Positions 1 to 8,403 of a stretch of 49,641 bases of DNA are shown one piece after another (positions within the stretch are counted from its first letter, which is position 1; the number at the start of each line of letters is the position of its first letter). The notes below the pieces were generated by a model. It saw nothing but the letters and a program-made list of their open reading frames with translations. It did no database searches and was not told where the DNA came from. Source of the stretch: JANQJA01 sp040880285 (GTDB lineage: Bacteria > Pseudomonadota > Gammaproteobacteria > Pseudomonadales > Azotimanducaceae); assembly GCA_040880285.1 (NCBI GenBank), contig JBBDIT010000004.1, forward strand, positions 1-49,641. The letters are read 5' to 3'. The position numbers and the translations under genes were made by a program.

Positions 1-21
1 CAGTCCACTATCAACTTATCT

Positions 22-90
22 GTAGCGGCGAAGCCGCGTTCAGTAGGCGCGTCAGCGCCGTTTTGTAGATCGCTTGCGGCCGTTCTGTAA
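22..90. repeat. Short spaced repeat array (about 22-bp period)
   Basis: GTAG recurs at 22-25, 43-46 and 65-68, with GTAA at 87-90, giving periods of 21, 22 and 22 bp. Each unit ends in GTT plus two bases, and the first two contain a GC-rich hairpin core (GGCGAAGCC; GGCGC-GTCA-GCGCC). The array ends just past the 3' end of the Nudix gene. It could act as a terminator or as a REP-like palindromic repeat. Only one array is visible here. Confidence 0.55.
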
Positions 91-91
91 G

Positions 92-661
92 CTATTTTTT
101 TAAAAAGTACAGCATGCGCCACAAGGTGGCGGCGACCAATGCGTGATCAATTTCACCGGAGACCAGAAATTCGACGACCTGTTCCATCGGAATCAATTGC
201 ACCTCGGTTTGTTCGGTGGACGAATTTTCAATATCACCCACCCGTTTTGCATTCGGCGCGACAAATGTGTGCAATCGATTGGGAAACAGCGCCGGATTGG
301 GTGAGAGTACACCTAACGAAACCAGTTCACCTGGCTCGTATCCGGTTTCTTCCAGACACTCCCTTGCGGCAGCGGCAACTGGCTCCTCACCCATGTCGAT
401 CATGCCGCCGGGGATCTCCAACGTAATATCCTCACTACCATGTCGGAACTGCCGAATACAAACCAGTTCGTTAGCCGTGGTGACCGGTACGACGTTGACC
501 CAGTCGCCCGTCTCAATGTAATAAAACTGGTGTTCCTTGTCGGTCTCCGGCGACACAGACGTTGATTCATGCAACGTAAATATTCGGCAATCAGCCAGCA
601 TTTTTGTGCCCTTTCGGGTCCAGGGTTTGATTTCCGGGGTCATAACGGCATCCATTAGCAT
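92..661 (-). CDS. Nudix hydrolase, ADP-sugar pyrophosphatase-like
   Basis: This 189-residue cytoplasmic protein carries a complete Nudix box (G-x5-E-x7-REUxEExGU), visible from GGMIDMGEE through RECLEETGY. The box binds the divalent metals that cleave nucleoside diphosphates linked to another group. Length and the GIDMGEE-like stretch resemble ADP-ribose or ADP-sugar pyrophosphatases, but the exact substrate cannot be read from the sequence. Starts at 661, 655 and 643 are all possible. The last (MTPEIKPW) has a weak GGA upstream. The gene diverges from the amidohydrolase at 712, leaving about 50 bp for both promoters. Its stop abuts a short GC-rich repeat array. Confidence 0.85.
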   Translation of the reverse strand: MLMDAVMTPEIKPWTRKGTKMLADCRIFTLHESTSVSPETDKEHQFYYIETGDWVNVVPVTTANELVCIRQFRHGSEDITLEIPGGMIDMGEEPVAAAARECLEETGYEPGELVSLGVLSPNPALFPNRLHTFVAPNAKRVGDIENSSTEQTEVQLIPMEQVVEFLVSGEIDHALVAATLWRMLYFLKK

Positions 662-711
662 AAGTAGACAAAAACTGGACGATCGGCTACTTTGAATCGA
701 CGTCCCATTAC

Positions 712-2448
712 ATGAGCAAGCCCATGCATGACATCGTAATCAAGAATGGCACTATTATCGACGGGTCTGGCAAAAACCGTTTTGTCGGTGACATCGCGAT
801 AGATGACGGCAGGATTACCGCGGTCGGACAAGTGGCCAGGGATGGAACGAGGATCATCGATGCAAAAGACAGACTGGTGACACCCGGGTGGGTTGACATC
901 CACACACATTACGATGGTCAAGCTACCTGGGATCCACTGATGGCCCCATCCAGCTGGCATGGTGTCACCACCGTTGTAATGGGTAACTGCGGTGTCGGCT
1001 TTGCTCCCGTTCGGCCCGGAGACGAAAAATTCCTTATCGAACTCATGGAAGGCGTAGAAGACATCCCCGGCAGTGCCCTGGCGGAAGGCATCAACTGGCA
1101 GTGGGAAACCTTCCCTGAATACCTGGACGCGTTGGAAACCCTGCCACGAACACTGGATGTCGCAACCCAGGTACCCCACGGTGCTGTACGCGCCTATGTG
1201 ATGGGCAAGCGTTGTAATTCAGACGAGGATCCGACGACCGAGGAAATCGACCAGATGGCAAATCTGGTAAGGGAAGGCGTCGCCGCTGGTGCCCTGGGGT
1301 TTTCCAGTTCAAGAACCCTGCTTCACAAAGATGTTCATGGTGAATACGTACCCGGTACCTTTGCCGGCAGCGACGAGATGCTGAGACTCGGGCTCGCCAT
1401 GAAGGGGCTGGACCATGGCGTATTCGAAATGGTCTCGGACAATCTCGGAGACGATGACGAGTGGGAATGGGTGAAAGCTTTCGCCCGGGAAACCGGTAAA
1501 AAAGTCACACTGATCGCGACCACACCAGCCGCTTACGTTGACGGAAAAATCTATCGGATCGCAGAAGAAGCCCGTGCTGCCGGCATGGAAATCCTGCCCC
1601 AGATGGCGGGCAGGCCAACAGGTATCCTGCACGGCCTGCAAAGTAGCTTCCATGCTTTTATCGGGCATCCCACCTATCGGGAGCAGATCGCGCACTTGCC
1701 GCTAGCCGAAAAAGTCTCGCTGATGCGCACACCCGAAGTCAAAGCCCGAATTCTCGGCGAAGATACCGGCATCCGGTCCGAAACGCTCGGTCCCATTTCG
1801 GAGCTGATGAAACGCGTTTTCCCGCTGGGCGAGCATCCGAACTATGAACCGGACTTCGAGGATAGTATTGCCGGAATTGCCGCTGCAAGGGAGCTGCCCG
1901 CCCTCGACGTAATGTACGACCTTCTGGTCGACAACGATGGCAAAGAATTATTTTACCAGCCGCTGGGTGGTTACCAAAATTACAATCTGGACGCCCAACA
2001 CATGCTGATGCAGCATCCAAACGTGATAATGGGATTGAGTGATGGTGGCGCCCATTGCGGTGTCATTGCTGATGCAGGCATGCCAACTTTTATCATGACA
2101 CACTGGGGTCGCGATCGTACCAAGGGTGATACCTTACCCCTTGAATTTATCGTTAACTCATTGACTCGAAGGACAGCAGAGGCCTATGACATGCTGGATC
2201 GCGGCTTGCTTGCAGAAGGTATGGTTGCCGACCTAAACATTATAAACTTTGACGGCTTGCGATTGTTTCGCCCCGAGGCAATATTCGATTTACCAACAGG
2301 TGGCAGGCGTCTTGTTCAGCGAGTTACCGGCTACGACTATACGATCAAGTCTGGCAAGGTCACGTTTGAAAACGGCAAACATACCGGTGAATTACCCGGC
2401 AAACTGGTACGTGGGCGAATGAAAGCTGAATCCCGGCCAACCAGCTGA
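712..2448 (+). CDS. N-acyl-D-amino-acid deacylase / amidohydrolase 3 family
   Basis: This 578-residue protein has the layout of the D-aminoacylase branch of the amidohydrolase superfamily. An N-terminal beta-sandwich strand (DIVIKNGTIIDGSG) is followed by the metal-site motif HTHYDGQ (H64, H66), then GNCGVGFAPVRP near residue 91 and a late LSDGGAH motif near residue 440. A C-terminal strand set closes the sandwich. The family hydrolyses N-acyl-D-amino acids or related cyclic amides with one or two zinc ions. The substrate here is not determined. A start at codon 5 (724) is also possible because neither ATG has a strong ribosome site. It stands alone, divergent from the Nudix gene and convergent with the SDR. 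Confidence 0.85.
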   Translation: MSKPMHDIVIKNGTIIDGSGKNRFVGDIAIDDGRITAVGQVARDGTRIIDAKDRLVTPGWVDIHTHYDGQATWDPLMAPSSWHGVTTVVMGNCGVGFAPVRPGDEKFLIELMEGVEDIPGSALAEGINWQWETFPEYLDALETLPRTLDVATQVPHGAVRAYVMGKRCNSDEDPTTEEIDQMANLVREGVAAGALGFSSSRTLLHKDVHGEYVPGTFAGSDEMLRLGLAMKGLDHGVFEMVSDNLGDDDEWEWVKAFARETGKKVTLIATTPAAYVDGKIYRIAEEARAAGMEILPQMAGRPTGILHGLQSSFHAFIGHPTYREQIAHLPLAEKVSLMRTPEVKARILGEDTGIRSETLGPISELMKRVFPLGEHPNYEPDFEDSIAGIAAARELPALDVMYDLLVDNDGKELFYQPLGGYQNYNLDAQHMLMQHPNVIMGLSDGGAHCGVIADAGMPTFIMTHWGRDRTKGDTLPLEFIVNSLTRRTAEAYDMLDRGLLAEGMVADLNIINFDGLRLFRPEAIFDLPTGGRRLVQRVTGYDYTIKSGKVTFENGKHTGELPGKLVRGRMKAESRPTS

Positions 2449-2534
2449 TTGGTAGCAATTGTGGAAGTTCCAGCGTCAACCTCATAAGAGCTCCAGTCGC
2501 CCACTGCAATTGCCTCACTCGCTACAGAATTTTT

Positions 2535-3236
2535 TTATGAAAGCCCGTCCACCGGGATACCGGCGCCGTGAATACACCGGGCTTCATCAGATGCCAGGAA
2601 GCCGATGACCCTGGCAATATCGGCAGGCGACACCCACTTGTTAAAGTCGGCACTCGGCATATCTTCTCGATTTCTCGGCGTATCAATCAAACTCGGCATA
2701 ACACAATTGACGTTGATATTCCTGTCGCGGAGTTCTGCTCCCATCGACTCCGTCAAACGAAGCACAGCGGACTTTGATGCGGTATAGGCACCCATCAACG
2801 CGAGACCTTCTCGTCCTGCGCGTGCAGCGACATTTACGATCTTGCCGTGACCCGCTGATAACATTGTTGGCACAATTGCGGCGGCTGTATTCAAAATAGA
2901 ACGCGCATTGAGGTTGAACAGAAAATCCCAGGTTTCATCAGATATCTCATGTACCGCATCGCCCATTGCAAATCCGCCAGCGATGTTGCACAGGATATCA
3001 ATGCCTCCCAGCTTCTCGATGATCCCAGCCATAGCATCGCTGGTACTGGTACGATCCGTTAAATCACAACTGACATACAGGTTCCGGTCCCGTTTTTCCG
3101 GATAAGCCGCATCGATTAATTCATTGCTATAGTCCACCAGTGCGAGTCTTGCGTCTTGCGTGCCGAACCAGGCGGCGACCGCCTGGCCGAGGGTGCCTGC
3201 AGCACCCGTCACAATAATCTTCTTATGCCCAGACAT
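2535..3236 (-). CDS. SDR family oxidoreductase with altered active site
   Basis: This 233-residue protein is a classical short-chain dehydrogenase by fold. It has a cofactor loop TGAAGTLG at residues 10-17, CNIAGG near 83-88 (the NNAG element), and Y151-TAS-K155. The aspartate at position 35 (LALVDYS) favours NAD(H) over NADP(H). The usual catalytic serine lies three residues before the glycine at 141. Here that residue is alanine (VNVAARAG, A138), so the Ser-Tyr-Lys triad is incomplete. The start is supported by a strong AGGAGGG five bases upstream. It follows the carboxylesterase by about 36 bp on the same strand and probably shares its transcript. Confidence 0.85.
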   Translation of the reverse strand: MSGHKKIIVTGAAGTLGQAVAAWFGTQDARLALVDYSNELIDAAYPEKRDRNLYVSCDLTDRTSTSDAMAGIIEKLGGIDILCNIAGGFAMGDAVHEISDETWDFLFNLNARSILNTAAAIVPTMLSAGHGKIVNVAARAGREGLALMGAYTASKSAVLRLTESMGAELRDRNINVNCVMPSLIDTPRNREDMPSADFNKWVSPADIARVIGFLASDEARCIHGAGIPVDGLS

Positions 3237-3272
3237 TGTAGCCCTCCTGTGTCTCTCCCGAATACTCTTGAG

Positions 3273-5051
3273 CTATAAGCATCGCGCTACGCTTGCATCT
3301 TCGTTAAATAATCGCTTATAAGCGGCGCAAAACTCCCGATCGCTTTCAAAGGTTGTATCAGCAATGAAACGCTGTTTGACACTGTCTACCGTCATTAGCA
3401 GCGAAGACAAATGAATTCCCTCATCTGACTCGTAGTCAAAAATAATGATGCGCTGCGCATCGGGATCACTCCTCCATGGCTTCCACTCAATCTGCTGGCG
3501 CTGACGCCCGGCACCCGGCGCCTGGTGATAGGCGAACTCAGCCCAATAGGACATTATTTGTCCCGACAGGATTTCTCGTTCCTCAATCAAACTGGCCGGG
3601 TGAATAAACCCCAAAAGCCCGTCAAAATTTCCAAACACGAACGGAATCTCGAGTGCATGGGCAGCACCCAGCACATCCTTGAAGTCCACAATTCCAAGAT
3701 TGCGCAGATCATCTACGTCAAACCGGTAAGCAAACACGGGCTCGCTATCCTCACTTGCCGTGATGATTGATGCTAAACGATCAACTGAGCGCGCTTTCCA
3801 AAGGTCCGAGCCGTACCGGTTGCTTCGTTCATAGGCAACCGGGTCGACGATCTGGTACGGCAACCCGAAGAATTTTTTGACCATGCTGTTGTCCAGAAAC
3901 TGAAACAGCTTTACCTCATCGCGGTTAGTCCCGATGATGAGTGGGACAGCATTATAGTTAGCAGGATCCGAGAACACTGATTCTACAGGCAGATTCGGCA
4001 ATACAAACCCGTCGGCAAAGACATCCGGATTTTGTAACATACCGAAGCTGCCACTGCTGTAGATAACAAAGAGTTCGGAAACCGATTTGCTTCGCAAATA
4101 ATCGGCAAGCCCGGCGTCGGGCATTGTCTGCTGAATCTCTCTTGCGGCTCCGGGGCTGTCTGCGCTGGCGTCCGCCAACAATAATTTACTGACTACCTCT
4201 CTGGAACTTAAGCGATGCCCACCCGCATCCATAAAGTTTTCCGCCAGCTCAACACTATCCGGATCATACCCACCGCTCTGAACGATAGCGCCGTGAAAAA
4301 GCCCGGCAGCCAGGGGCGAGGCCATCATCGTTAGTACATCGACGCCACCTGCCGACTCGCCGAAGATTGTCACCTTGCCGGGATCACCGCCAAACTGTGA
4401 AATATTCCTTCTAACCCACTTCAGGGCGGCAATAATGTCCAGCGTACCGAAATTACCGGACGCGGTTTCTGGAGATTCTGCCGTACGACGGAGCGACGGA
4501 TGACGGAACCAGCCCAGCGGACCGAGCCTGTAATTTATCGAGACGACCACCAGCCGCTGTTCGCTCGCCAGTAACGCGCCGTTATACATGGCTGATGCAC
4601 CATGGCCTATGCTGTTACCACCGCCATGAATCCAGAACATTACCGGCAGTCGTTCCGGTCCCGTTGGCACCTGGCCGACCCCGAAAGCAGGTGCCCAGAC
4701 ATTGAGGTACAAACAATCCTCATTACCGATGAGCTGTCCCGATCGTCCTCGCTCCCCGGTGCTCACCTGTGGACACACGTTTCCCGCTTCGAGAGCAGCA
4801 AGGCGGCCACGCCATTTGTGTGGCGATCCTGGTGCCCGCCATCGCTGCGCGCCTACGGGTGGGAGGGCGTAGGGAATACCAAGCCATGCATGGGCATTAA
4901 ATCGATCAACAAAACCCAAAACGTCGCCACTCTCAAGACTGCGTAGCGTATCGGGGGATGCCACCGGCATGACCTCATCACTTCGGTCAACGTTCCATAC
5001 GACAATGAAGCCAAAAATGGCCAGGGCGACTAGAATCAGCAGTTTTTTCAC
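3273..5051 (-). CDS. Type-B carboxylesterase, membrane-anchored or exported
   Basis: This carboxylesterase family protein of about 592 residues has EDCLYLNVWAP, the nucleophile elbow GESAGG (serine near residue 232), a GTNRDE element for the acid residue and GAAHALEIPFVFG for the catalytic histidine. It should hydrolyse carboxylic esters. The reading frame extends to 5084, but a GTG at 5051 preceded by GAGGGGAG is a better start and gives KKLLILVALAIFGFIVVW directly at the N-terminus, a signal peptide or anchor. This predicts a periplasmic or outward-facing enzyme. It lies 53 bp after the Pit transporter stop and 36 bp before the SDR, so the four minus-strand genes may be cotranscribed. Confidence 0.85.
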   Translation of the reverse strand: MKKLLILVALAIFGFIVVWNVDRSDEVMPVASPDTLRSLESGDVLGFVDRFNAHAWLGIPYALPPVGAQRWRAPGSPHKWRGRLAALEAGNVCPQVSTGERGRSGQLIGNEDCLYLNVWAPAFGVGQVPTGPERLPVMFWIHGGGNSIGHGASAMYNGALLASEQRLVVVSINYRLGPLGWFRHPSLRRTAESPETASGNFGTLDIIAALKWVRRNISQFGGDPGKVTIFGESAGGVDVLTMMASPLAAGLFHGAIVQSGGYDPDSVELAENFMDAGGHRLSSREVVSKLLLADASADSPGAAREIQQTMPDAGLADYLRSKSVSELFVIYSSGSFGMLQNPDVFADGFVLPNLPVESVFSDPANYNAVPLIIGTNRDEVKLFQFLDNSMVKKFFGLPYQIVDPVAYERSNRYGSDLWKARSVDRLASIITASEDSEPVFAYRFDVDDLRNLGIVDFKDVLGAAHALEIPFVFGNFDGLLGFIHPASLIEEREILSGQIMSYWAEFAYHQAPGAGRQRQQIEWKPWRSDPDAQRIIIFDYESDEGIHLSSLLMTVDSVKQRFIADTTFESDREFCAAYKRLFNEDASVARCL

Positions 5052-5104
5052 GTGGGCTCCCCTCAATAGGATACCGTATCGCAAAGACCTTGTTCAGAAG
5101 TTCC

Positions 5105-6373
5105 TTAGCCGGTTCCAAAAATCGCCTTGAAGAGATAAAAGAAAATAATGGCCAGGAATGCGCCTGCCGGCAGTGTCACCATCCAGGAAACAAAAATGGT
5201 ACCCACAACACGCAAGTTAATGGCAGAAATACCACGGGCCAGCCCTACCCCCAGGACACCGCCCACCAGGGTATGTGTCGTCGATACTGGCAAGCTGGCG
5301 CCCGATGCCAACACAACCGTCGATGCTGCTGCAAGCTCCGCTGCAAAACCGCTGCTGGGCGTTAATTCTGTGATATGGGTACCAATGGTCCGGATCACCC
5401 GATAGCCGTACAAGGCGAGTCCCGCGACGATACCAGCCCCACCCAGCAGCAGGATCCAGGCAGGAATCCTGGTCTGGGTCCCTATGACACCCCCACTTTC
5501 AATTATGCCGTTGACGGCCGCCAGGGGACCGATCGCATTGGCGACATCATTGGAACCATGAGCGAATGCCATCGAGCAGGCAGTAAAGATCATCAGGACA
5601 CCGAACACACGTTCGACATTGACCAGATCAAGCTGTTCCGATCGGGTCACTCTCTTGATACGCGACAAACCAAAAATACCAATCAGCGCAGTCAACCCTC
5701 CGATGCCAACGGAGTATACCAGCGCCTGCTGGAAGGTTATCTCAAGTCCCACATGCTTTAACCCCTTCACCAGCGTGACCATGGATACAATATAGCCGAC
5801 CATGAAGATATAAACAGGCACAAAGCGCCTGGCTGCAATATAGGGATCACTGGCACCAAAAATAAATCGCCTGACACTCATATACAACAGGAACGACAAG
5901 GTTCCTGCCATCACCGGCGAGACCACCCAGCTCGCCACGATTTCGATTACCTTGCCCCATTGCACGGCATCAACGGAAATGCCCACGGCCGCAAAACCAA
6001 CGATGGCACCAATGATGCTGTGAGTCGTCGATACGGGCCAGCCAAATGCCGATGCAATCAGTAGCCATAGCCCCGCTGCCAGTAAGGACGCCATCATGCC
6101 GTACACAACGAGTTCCGGATCACCATCCAGTGCCGACGGTTCAATGATGCCTTTACGAATGGTAGAGGTAACTTCGCCACCGGCAAGATAGGCCCCTGCG
6201 AACTCAAATATCATCGCGATGATGATTGCCTGTTTGATGGTGATCGCTTTCGCACCGACCGAAGTACCCATCGCATTGGCGACGTCATTGGCGCCGACAC
6301 CCCAGGCCATGAAGAATCCAAACAGTACCGCCAGAATCAGCAGCGTCGTACCGTAGTCTTCGATTACTCCCAT
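5105..6373 (-). CDS. pit: Low-affinity inorganic phosphate transporter, Pit family
   Basis: This 422-residue integral membrane protein has the two inverted signature repeats of the PiT family: GANDVANAMGTSVGAKAI near residue 27 and AHGSNDVANAIGPLAAV near residue 272. Each is followed by the SxPVSTTH element (WPVSTTHSIIGA and LPVSTTHTLVGG). These repeats form the phosphate and cation path. The family couples metal-phosphate or phosphate uptake to proton or sodium gradients. It follows the DUF47 gene by 25 bp on the same strand, the standard arrangement for this transporter. Hydrophobicity predicts about ten membrane segments. Confidence 0.93.
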   Translation of the reverse strand: MGVIEDYGTTLLILAVLFGFFMAWGVGANDVANAMGTSVGAKAITIKQAIIIAMIFEFAGAYLAGGEVTSTIRKGIIEPSALDGDPELVVYGMMASLLAAGLWLLIASAFGWPVSTTHSIIGAIVGFAAVGISVDAVQWGKVIEIVASWVVSPVMAGTLSFLLYMSVRRFIFGASDPYIAARRFVPVYIFMVGYIVSMVTLVKGLKHVGLEITFQQALVYSVGIGGLTALIGIFGLSRIKRVTRSEQLDLVNVERVFGVLMIFTACSMAFAHGSNDVANAIGPLAAVNGIIESGGVIGTQTRIPAWILLLGGAGIVAGLALYGYRVIRTIGTHITELTPSSGFAAELAAASTVVLASGASLPVSTTHTLVGGVLGVGLARGISAINLRVVGTIFVSWMVTLPAGAFLAIIFFYLFKAIFGTG

Positions 6374-6398
6374 AAGCTGTATTCCGTTCCAGAATTCT

Positions 6399-7088
6399 TT
6401 ATTTGGCGATGAGATACAACAGTCGATTCCCTACCGTTTGTGCGGAGTCCGCAATGTCTCCGATCCAATCGATGATTCGGTACAGGAACATCACATCGAC
6501 CGGATTCAGCTCCTTCTCAATGTTGAATAGCGCATTGCGTACATCAACCTGTTTGACGTCGGTATCATGTTCAGCCTCATCCAGGCGTTTGATCATATTC
6601 CCGATCACGTCCGCCTCACGACCACTGAATCCTGACTCGACAAGTTCATCGAGTTCATTCAATGCCTGTTGGGCAAGATTGGTCGCGCCAATAGAATATT
6701 CAATATAGTCGCGGAAAAGGGGGACGAGCGCCGCTGGCACCTTCATACGGCGCCCCCTGGTGAGCCCAACGATATCTTTCGCGAGATTGGGGATCTTGTC
6801 CTGAGTGTTCAATAATTCCAGCAGGTCCGATCTTGAAAAAGACAGGAACAGGCTACGTGGCAGACTCTGCCTGATTTGCCGTTTGATCCGGTCCGCCTCT
6901 TCCTCAAGCTCTACCACAGCATCACCGTGGGGGTCGGCTTTCTCCCAGTCCGCTGCAAGCAGGCCCTCCATATAGAGCCCAAGCTCACTCGCACTTTTCG
7001 ACGCGATTTTCATATGAGCCTGGATGGGAGCGATAGGAGATCGGCCGAAAAGTTTCTGGAAAATCGGTCTGTTCGGCATGAATGGCAT
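6399..7088 (-). CDS. DUF47 / TIGR00153 PhoU-like Pit accessory protein
   Basis: This 229-residue, mostly helical soluble protein starts with a typical family N-terminus (PNRPIFQKLFGRSPIAP). It carries PhoU-like helices with acidic clusters, including ELEEEADRIKRQIRQSLP and RLDEAEHDTDVKQVDV, likely metal-cluster ligands by analogy with PhoU. Members are almost always encoded beside Pit transporters and are thought to regulate or couple their activity. Here it is the first gene of the pair. ATG at 7088 and at 7079 are both possible and neither has a clear ribosome site. Confidence 0.9.
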   Translation of the reverse strand: MPFMPNRPIFQKLFGRSPIAPIQAHMKIASKSASELGLYMEGLLAADWEKADPHGDAVVELEEEADRIKRQIRQSLPRSLFLSFSRSDLLELLNTQDKIPNLAKDIVGLTRGRRMKVPAALVPLFRDYIEYSIGATNLAQQALNELDELVESGFSGREADVIGNMIKRLDEAEHDTDVKQVDVRNALFNIEKELNPVDVMFLYRIIDWIGDIADSAQTVGNRLLYLIAK

Positions 7089-7302
7089 CCACGATTTTTG
7101 CGGCTAATTATAAGGACAATAACCGTCGGCAAAAGCCTGTTTTTTACCAGCACGAGACGATACTATCCGCCTTTGGTTTCCTGCCATTTTTTTACTACCA
7201 CCGGCTTCGATCATCGACAAACGAGCTGGTGCAGCTTCCTGATTTGGTTTGCGGTAGCCATATTTCGCTCCAATCAGCAGCAATAGGGGCATATTGTATC
7301 GA

Positions 7303-7315
7303 GTTATGGTATAAA
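7303..7315. promoter_or_regulatory. Zur-box-like site upstream of the MerC-like gene
   Basis: GTTATGGTATAAA matches 11 of 13 positions of the gammaproteobacterial Zur core as I remember it (GTTATAWTATAAC). It ends 23 bp before the ATG of the MerC-like gene, a suitable place for an operator overlapping the promoter. The outer arms match poorly. The remaining 250-bp gap from 7089 to 7338 shows nothing else I can name; a 77-residue minus-strand frame there has no recognisable content. Confidence 0.35.
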
Positions 7316-7338
7316 TTGCGGCCTTTGAAGATGCCATT

Positions 7339-7776
7339 ATGACCCCATCACATCATCACACCACTCGACTGGACGGATTTGCGGTAATCCTGTCCGGTAC
7401 CTGTATGCTGCATTGCCTGGCGCTACCGCTGATGGTTACCCTGTTCCCGATCGTTCAGGGCAGCTTGCTGGATGAAAAGTTTTTCCACCTGATCATGTTG
7501 TTCCTCATCCTGCCGACCAGCATGCTGGCACTCACCATCGGTTGCCGAAAGCATAAGGATGCGGTCACGATTGCACTGGGGGGAACCGGCCTTTTGATCT
7601 TGACCCTGACCGCTTTGTTCGGTCATGTATGGTTCGGATTTACCGGGGAACGCATCATTACTTCAATTGGCGGCGTCATCCTTGCCAGTGCGCACATCAG
7701 GAATTTCCTCAAATGTCGCCAGGTCGACTGTGCTCACGAATCAGGATCGGTCGATCAGGCCCTTGAAGGACAATAG
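7339..7776 (+). CDS. MerC-domain membrane protein
   Basis: This 145-residue protein has four predicted membrane segments (about 12-36, 48-70, 76-95 and 106-122). A cysteine pair lies in the first helix (GTCMLHCLALP, C22 and C26), and a second pair is near the C-terminus (C126 and C131). The N-terminus is histidine-rich (HHH). This is the MerC layout; MerC moves mercuric ions across the inner membrane in mer operons. No other mer gene is present, so another thiophilic or borderline metal such as zinc is plausible, and the Zur-like site upstream would fit. Its last 36 bp overlap the convergent Nudix gene. Confidence 0.8.
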   Translation: MTPSHHHTTRLDGFAVILSGTCMLHCLALPLMVTLFPIVQGSLLDEKFFHLIMLFLILPTSMLALTIGCRKHKDAVTIALGGTGLLILTLTALFGHVWFGFTGERIITSIGGVILASAHIRNFLKCRQVDCAHESGSVDQALEGQ

Positions 7777-8403
7777 TTCCTCGTAGAATCCGATCAGGAT
7801 GGAAGCCGTGGGGCCACCAATCCGGACATTCCCCTCGTAAAAAGCAAAGTGTCCACGATCCTCGCCACGAATCGTCAGATGGTAGCTCCTGGCATCGAGC
7901 ACACGTGCCAGCGAAATTTCGTGAATCTGTGCAACTTCATCCGGGCTCGGTGTCAACCTAACCGGTCTCTCAACGACACCCACGACCGGGGTGATCCGAT
8001 ATCCTGTCTGGGTATAGTAGTCACCCAACTTGCCCAGCACAGTAACCCGGCCAGGATCAAGCCCAATCTCTTCCTGCGATTCCCTGAGCGCGGTATCGAC
8101 CGGCGAATGATCGACAGGGTCTGAGGTGCCACCGGGGAAACAGATATGGCCCGAGAACCGGATGTGGGCCTGGCGCCTGGTCACCAGAAGCCGGGGGGCT
8201 GACCCGGCCCGCGCAATGACCAGCGGCATGAGAATGGCCGCGGGACGCGCACCGGCACGTACGGACAAGGGCACCCGGGGTTCAATATGCGGATTTCGAA
8301 TTTCCAGTGCGGCCATCGACTCCCGTTCGACATGACGAAAGTAGGCTCGAACCAGTTCGATATCCGCTGGCAAGGATGGATGTTTCAGGTCCTGGAAAGT
8401 CAC
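7741..8403 (-). CDS. CoA pyrophosphatase-like Nudix hydrolase (NudL type)
   Basis: This 220-residue protein has the UPF0035-type signature. The stretch FSGHICFPGGTSDP is followed by the Nudix core ALRESQEEIGL, then YTQTGYRITPVVG and PDEVAQIHEI. Related enzymes split coenzyme A or acyl-CoA into phosphopantetheine and 3',5'-ADP. In the Nudix box the usual glutamate after GGx5 is not at the expected place (DPVDH), a variation common in this subgroup. The start is GTG at 8401-8403 and overlaps the TGA of the upstream ChbG-like gene as GTGA, so translation is probably coupled. It is the last gene of a thiolase-ChbG-Nudix unit. Confidence 0.82.
   Translation of the reverse strand: MTFQDLKHPSLPADIELVRAYFRHVERESMAALEIRNPHIEPRVPLSVRAGARPAAILMPLVIARAGSAPRLLVTRRQAHIRFSGHICFPGGTSDPVDHSPVDTALRESQEEIGLDPGRVTVLGKLGDYYTQTGYRITPVVGVVERPVRLTPSPDEVAQIHEISLARVLDARSYHLTIRGEDRGHFAFYEGNVRIGGPTASILIGFYEELLSFKGLIDRS

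Noticed and set aside
4602..4946. 114-residue plus-strand frame inside the carboxylesterase
   Set aside because: It lies wholly within a well-supported esterase gene on the other strand, has no motif of its own, and reads as an antisense shadow.
7104..7337. 77-residue minus-strand frame upstream of the MerC-like gene
   Set aside because: No recognisable content or ribosome site, and it would cover the likely promoter of the MerC-like gene.
7339..7776. Mercury-resistance operon
   Set aside because: Only a MerC-like gene is present. There is no merR, merT, merP or merA nearby.
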